Origin: Kurthia zopfii
GTDB taxonomy: Bacteria > Bacillota > Bacilli > Bacillales_A > Planococcaceae
Direction of reading: 5' to 3'
Length of the DNA: 64,000 nt
Assembly: GCF_003143955.1 (NCBI RefSeq)
Contig: NZ_QFVS01000004.1
Coordinates: 53,337 to 117,336 of the forward strand
This document shows, in pieces, positions 60,610 through 64,000 of this stretch. A program made the translations under genes and the position numbers. Position 1 is the stretch's first letter, and every line of letters begins with the position of its first letter. The notes beneath the pieces are model-generated. The model saw only the letters and a list, made by a program, of their open reading frames with translations, made no database searches and was not told the origin of the DNA.

Positions 60610-60990
60610 CTATTGGAAGAAACGAGATAAATCCCCTTGTCTGATCGAAGTTCGTTGCATCCTTTGTGCTTGCAACATCTCTTCGCGTAAAATCCTTCTC
60701 AAATCCACATCTGTAATTTCTGCCTTTGCTTGTTGAATAACCGGTTCATTTTTAAGAGCAAATACTTTCTTAATACCTGCCATATTAATGCCCTGATCTA
60801 GTAAATCCTTAATTTCAAGTAGGGTATCTACGTCATTTAATGAAAACATACGACGATTCCCCTCTGTTCTGGCAGGTTCAATTAACGTATGTTCTTCATA
60901 ATAACGAATCTGTCTAGCAGTTAAATCAGTCAATTGCATAACAATACTAATTGGTAATAACGGCATTGTTCGTCTTATGTCACGATTCAT
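60610..60990 (-). CDS. glnR: GlnR, MerR-family nitrogen repressor
   Basis: 126 residues. [69 protein letters not shown] is the GlnR HTH/wing. The C-terminal tail senses feedback-inhibited GlnA ([29 protein letters not shown] tail). The start ATG 60990 has AAGGTGA upstream; the longer frame runs through the promoter. Confidence 0.96.
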   Translation of the reverse strand: MNRDIRRTMPLLPISIVMQLTDLTARQIRYYEEHTLIEPARTEGNRRMFSLNDVDTLLEIKDLLDQGINMAGIKKVFALKNEPVIQQAKAEITDVDLRRILREEMLQAQRMQRTSIRQGDLSRFFQ

Positions 60991-61018
60991 TGTTTTCACC
61001 TTGCCTTTCACAATTATT

Positions 61019-61069
61019 AGTTTATTCCATGTTAGCTTTCCTGTCAATACCATGTTAGGAAAACTAACA
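61019..61069 (-). promoter_or_regulatory. glnRA promoter with two GlnR boxes
   Basis: TGTTAGGAAAACTAACA (61053-61069) is a perfect GlnR/TnrA box, and TGTTAGCTTTCCTGTCA (61030-61046) a second one 23 bp away. The minus-strand promoter is TTGACA (61042-61047) and TAAACT (61019-61024) with a 17-bp spacer; the second box covers the -35. Confidence 0.9.
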
Positions 61070-61107
61070 TATCTTTTTTCGATGAAATTCATCTTGTTTT
61101 TTTCAAC

Positions 61108-61139
61108 AAAAAAAGTGCCTATTTCTTCAATAGACACTT
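61108..61139 (-). terminator. Terminator of the ynbB-like gene
   Basis: AAGTGCCTATT pairs with AATAGACACTT, T7 on the minus strand. Confidence 0.85.
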
Positions 61140-61151
61140 CGCTAAACTCAA

Positions 61152-62402
61152 TTATTTTCTTAAATCTTGTACTGCGTTTAAAATCGCTGCTTTTACATGT
61201 TCGTAAGTTAAGCCGCCTTGCATATATACTGTGTGTGGTTCACGGATTGGACCATCAGCTGAAAATTCGATACTTGCGCCTTGTACAAATGTACCTGCTG
61301 CCATAATGACATCATCTGTGTATCCAGGTAATAACGCTGGTTCAGGGGCGAATTGCGCGTTAACTGGTGAATTTTTTTGTACTGTTTGGCAAAATTGAAT
61401 CATTTGCTCAGGTGATTGGAATTGTACGGATTGAATTAAATCTGTGCGTTTCGCATCAAAACTTGGTTCAGCTACCATGCCGATTGCTTCCAGAGCTGCC
61501 GCTGCAAAAATCGCACCTTTTACAGATTGAGAAACAACATGAGGTGCTAAAAAGAACCCTTGATACATATCAGTTAATGTATTCAAAGATGGCCCTGCTT
61601 CTGCACCGATCCCAGGTGTTGTCATTCGGAATGCGCATTGTTCAACATATTCAGCTTTACCTGCGATATATCCGCCTACTTTCGCTAAACCACCGCCAGG
61701 ATTTTTAATTAATGATCCTGCCATTAAATCTGCACCTAAATCAGTAGGTTCAACCGCATCAACGAACTCGCCGTAGCAATTATCTACGAAAATAATGACA
61801 TCTTCTTTAATTTCGCGGATTTTACGAATCATTTCCCCGACTTCATCAATTGTGAATGAAGGTCTTGTTGCATATCCTTTTGAGCGTTGAATTGCCATGA
61901 CACGTGTTTTAGAAGAAACTGCTGCTTTAACCGCATCCCAGTCTATTTTATTGTCATTATTTAAGTCGATATGTTGGTAATCAATTCCCCAGTCTTTTAA
62001 TGAACCGGTATCTTTGTCGCCACCATCTACAATTGATTGTAATGTGTCGTAAGGTTGACCTGTCACATACATTAATTCATCGCCAGGACGTAATACCCCA
62101 AATAAACTTAAAGTAATAGCGTGTGTACCTGAAATGATTTGTTGGCGAACGATTGCCGATTCCGCACCGAAAACTTCTGCGTAAACACGTTCTAAATTGT
62201 CGCGACCTTCGTCGTCATAACCGTAGCCAGTCGTACCTGCGAAATGATTTTCACTAACATGATTATTAGCAAATGCTGCTAATACTTTTTGCTGATTATA
62301 AAAAGCCATTTCTTCTACTTGATCAAATTGTGGTCTAATCTTTTTCTCAATTTCTTTTGCAAACTGCATTGTTTCAGCAGTTAAAGTTGATGTGAATGCC
62401 AT
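61152..62402 (-). CDS. ynbB: YnbB-like PLP enzyme (methionine gamma-lyase/aluminium-resistance family)
   Basis: 416 residues. PLP fold type I, with [51 protein letters not shown] at the N-terminus, [45 protein letters not shown] (Schiff-base Lys in SLIKNPGG) and [30 protein letters not shown] at the C-terminus. It is next to glnRA in many Bacilli. True substrate unknown. TTG 62405 is an alternative start. Confidence 0.92.
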   Translation of the reverse strand: MAFTSTLTAETMQFAKEIEKKIRPQFDQVEEMAFYNQQKVLAAFANNHVSENHFAGTTGYGYDDEGRDNLERVYAEVFGAESAIVRQQIISGTHAITLSLFGVLRPGDELMYVTGQPYDTLQSIVDGGDKDTGSLKDWGIDYQHIDLNNDNKIDWDAVKAAVSSKTRVMAIQRSKGYATRPSFTIDEVGEMIRKIREIKEDVIIFVDNCYGEFVDAVEPTDLGADLMAGSLIKNPGGGLAKVGGYIAGKAEYVEQCAFRMTTPGIGAEAGPSLNTLTDMYQGFFLAPHVVSQSVKGAIFAAAALEAIGMVAEPSFDAKRTDLIQSVQFQSPEQMIQFCQTVQKNSPVNAQFAPEPALLPGYTDDVIMAAGTFVQGASIEFSADGPIREPHTVYMQGGLTYEHVKAAILNAVQDLRK

Positions 62403-62468
62403 CAATTATTCATCTCCGTTCGATTTCTTCCTTCCTATATTAACATATCAATGGAATATGAAAAATCG

Positions 62469-63874
62469 TTAATGAATAAAAAATCTTTTCCATCGATTGA
62501 AAATGGTAATAATTAAAAATAATATAACCATTGATCCAACCGCCGCAATTAATGCGATTACAAAATTCGGTGGTTTTTGATCAATAATATTTGATAGCTT
62601 TTCCTCATGTGCTGGCAAAAGAACTGTTTCCACTTTAGTTATATTATTTTCGGAGCGAATTAATTTTCGCTTGAATGGTTTAGAAGGCGGCGTTTCATTA
62701 TTTTTGACTGACACGACCATACTTCCCGAAATTATTTTAATAGTAAATGAAATATATGCGCGATTTCCATAACGGTCCGTCGCAATTAAAGTGTTTTTAT
62801 GCTCACCTTTTGATAATTGCTGATCCACGGGATTTTCTAATTGAATCGTCACTTTTTCATTTGATTTGATTGCCAATTTCTCAAAAACTCGAGCATCTGT
62901 CATTTCTTCATTTCGATTAAATGTAATTCGATTATTTCCTAATTCCACAATAGGGGCTGTACGATCGATTACTTCAAAATTGACGGTAATTTCTTGGCCA
63001 TTTCTCAATTTCATTGGAATTTTATAGTTCCCAACTTGATCAAGGTATACGGATGACCAATCAATCCAATCGACATCAGTCAAGCCTAATTCATGTAAAA
63101 AACGCGCTTCCGTTATTTGTTTACCAACCTCATGTTGGATCGTGCGTTGCCCTCCGACATTGACCACTACATAATGTTGAATAGATTGATTGCCACTTCG
63201 ATCCTTGGCTTGAACTATGATTTCGTACTGCCCTATAGTTTCTGTCGTTAAATTTCGGAATTGGAATTCGGGTTCAATTGATGAATCAACGGCATCATAA
63301 ACCGCAATCCCCGCCAATTTAATGATTTTTTCAGCATCTACATATTCATTTTTTTGAACATTAATTTGATCATTTACAATTGATAAAATTGGTGCTGTTT
63401 GGTCCACTACTTGTAACTTCATCGTTTTGCGGAACTGCCTGCCGTAAAAATCCGTCCATTGACCTTCTATCATTTCTTCATGCACATTTTTTAATTGTTT
63501 AGGTGGTATAGAAAATTCAAATGGAATGCGCGCATATTTCTTCGGCATCTCACTTTGCACAATTTGATGTAGATCCATTTACTGATTGGCTTCAACTTGA
63601 ATCGTTTCAGGAATAGTAGATTCAATCGGGGAATGTTGGCGTATTGAAAAAGTGAGTTCTTCCACAACATTGTTTGCACGATGGATGAAAATCGGATATT
63701 CTCCCACTTTAGAATAATCGATTTGAGAAGTATCGATTTGATCGGATGCCGTAGTCTCCATATTGATTAGGCGACTCATTTGTTCTTCTGTTGGAATCTT
63801 AGAATTTGCAATCCAATATAAATTCGAATTTGAATTAGCTGAAGGTGATTCAATGCCAATTAATAGAAAACAAC
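62469..63874 (-). pseudogene. Surface protein with Ig-like repeats, interrupted by a stop and by an IS end
   Basis: Two ORFs in one frame (63579-63874 and 62469-63578) are separated only by a TAA (63579-63581). The join ...IPETIQVEANQ-stop-MDLHQIVQSEM keeps the repeat pattern seen twice later (INVQKNEYVDAEKIIKLAG; IQHEVGKQITEARFLHELG), so one gene was split by a nonsense mutation. Three to four Ig-like/LapB-type repeats precede a C-terminal transmembrane helix (FVIALIAAVGSMVILFLIITIF). The 5' end is replaced by an IS-type sequence at 63875. The ATG at 63578 lacks an SD. Confidence 0.65.
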
Positions 63875-64000
63875 GTGAACTACTCGCCACTTAGCTAAAC
63901 CTTGCGGTTCTTCACGCTTGAAGTGGGAGCTTCTTGGGAATAGAGCGTACTTGCAAGTGTATTTCTTTACTTGCAGCGGTTTCTCTTATTTGACCGAGCT
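63875..64000 (-). mobile_element. Right end of an IS200/IS605 (TnpB-type) element, continuing out of the window
   Basis: On the minus strand GAAGCTCCCACTTCAAGCG, then GAAGAACCGCAAGG, then TAAGTGGCGAGTAGTTCAC ends at 63875. This hairpinned, conserved end with a terminal TTCAC is what I know from IS1341-type elements, whose 3' ends also form the TnpB guide RNA scaffold. The tnpB ORF itself would lie beyond 64000. Recognition is from memory. Confidence 0.6.

Overview
The window is a low-GC Gram-positive chromosome segment. Gene content and order (yneF, tkt, ynzC, yneB-yneA / lexA, glnR-glnA, ynbB, yqkK-yqkD) match the Bacillales. I infer a Planococcaceae-like relative of Bacillus (for example Kurthia or Lysinibacillus), but the sequence alone does not fix the genus. 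No rRNA, tRNA or CRISPR array was seen.

Host part 1 (1-27372). A truncated aldo/keto reductase is followed by a structured non-coding stretch, then yqkK/yqkD-like genes, yneF, transketolase, ynzC, and the SOS locus yneB-yneA / lexA with three LexA boxes between the divergent genes. Next come a decayed 5'-nucleotidase beside an intact paralogue, a DUF4309-like lipoprotein and an unknown secreted protein. The glycine-betaine importer opuAA-AB-AC lies next to a GntR-RCK_C regulator of the BusR type, with a 12-bp inverted repeat over the opuA promoter. A cobalamin riboswitch that faces no ORF, a glutathione peroxidase, a GyrI-like pseudogene and a Fur-box-controlled siderophore ABC operon follow. 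The region ends with SH3-type secreted proteins and a small cassette (structured RNA, terminator, PBECR4-like nuclease ORF) enclosed by 37-bp direct repeats.

Prophage (27373-59282, about 31.8 kb). A contractile-tailed prophage (PBSX/Xkd-type tail, HK97-type head) sits in the 3' end of glnA, bounded by a 64-bp perfect direct repeat. Left to right it carries lysis (GH25 endolysin, holin, BhlA-like), a PD-(D/E)XK nuclease cargo gene, tail and baseplate, sheath and tube with a -1 frameshift tail chaperone, head, portal and terminase, HNH, a membrane cargo gene, late regulator and small recombinase, many small early genes, a helicase loader, an initiator with iterons, antirepressor, Cro/CI switch, a lipoprotein, ImmA protease behind a LexA box, and integrase. 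Almost all lytic genes are on the minus strand; the lysogeny genes (repressor, lipoprotein, immA, int) are on the plus strand.

Host part 2 (59219-64000). glnA (its last 17 or so codons and its terminator lie inside the att repeat and so may be phage-supplied), glnR behind two GlnR boxes, the ynbB-like PLP enzyme, and a large Ig-like surface protein gene interrupted by an in-frame stop and by the right end of what looks like an IS200/IS605 (TnpB-type) element.

Common logic: LexA is encoded in the window, and a 13-nt match to its own operator lies in front of the prophage immA-int unit. This suggests that SOS induction and prophage excision share one regulator.
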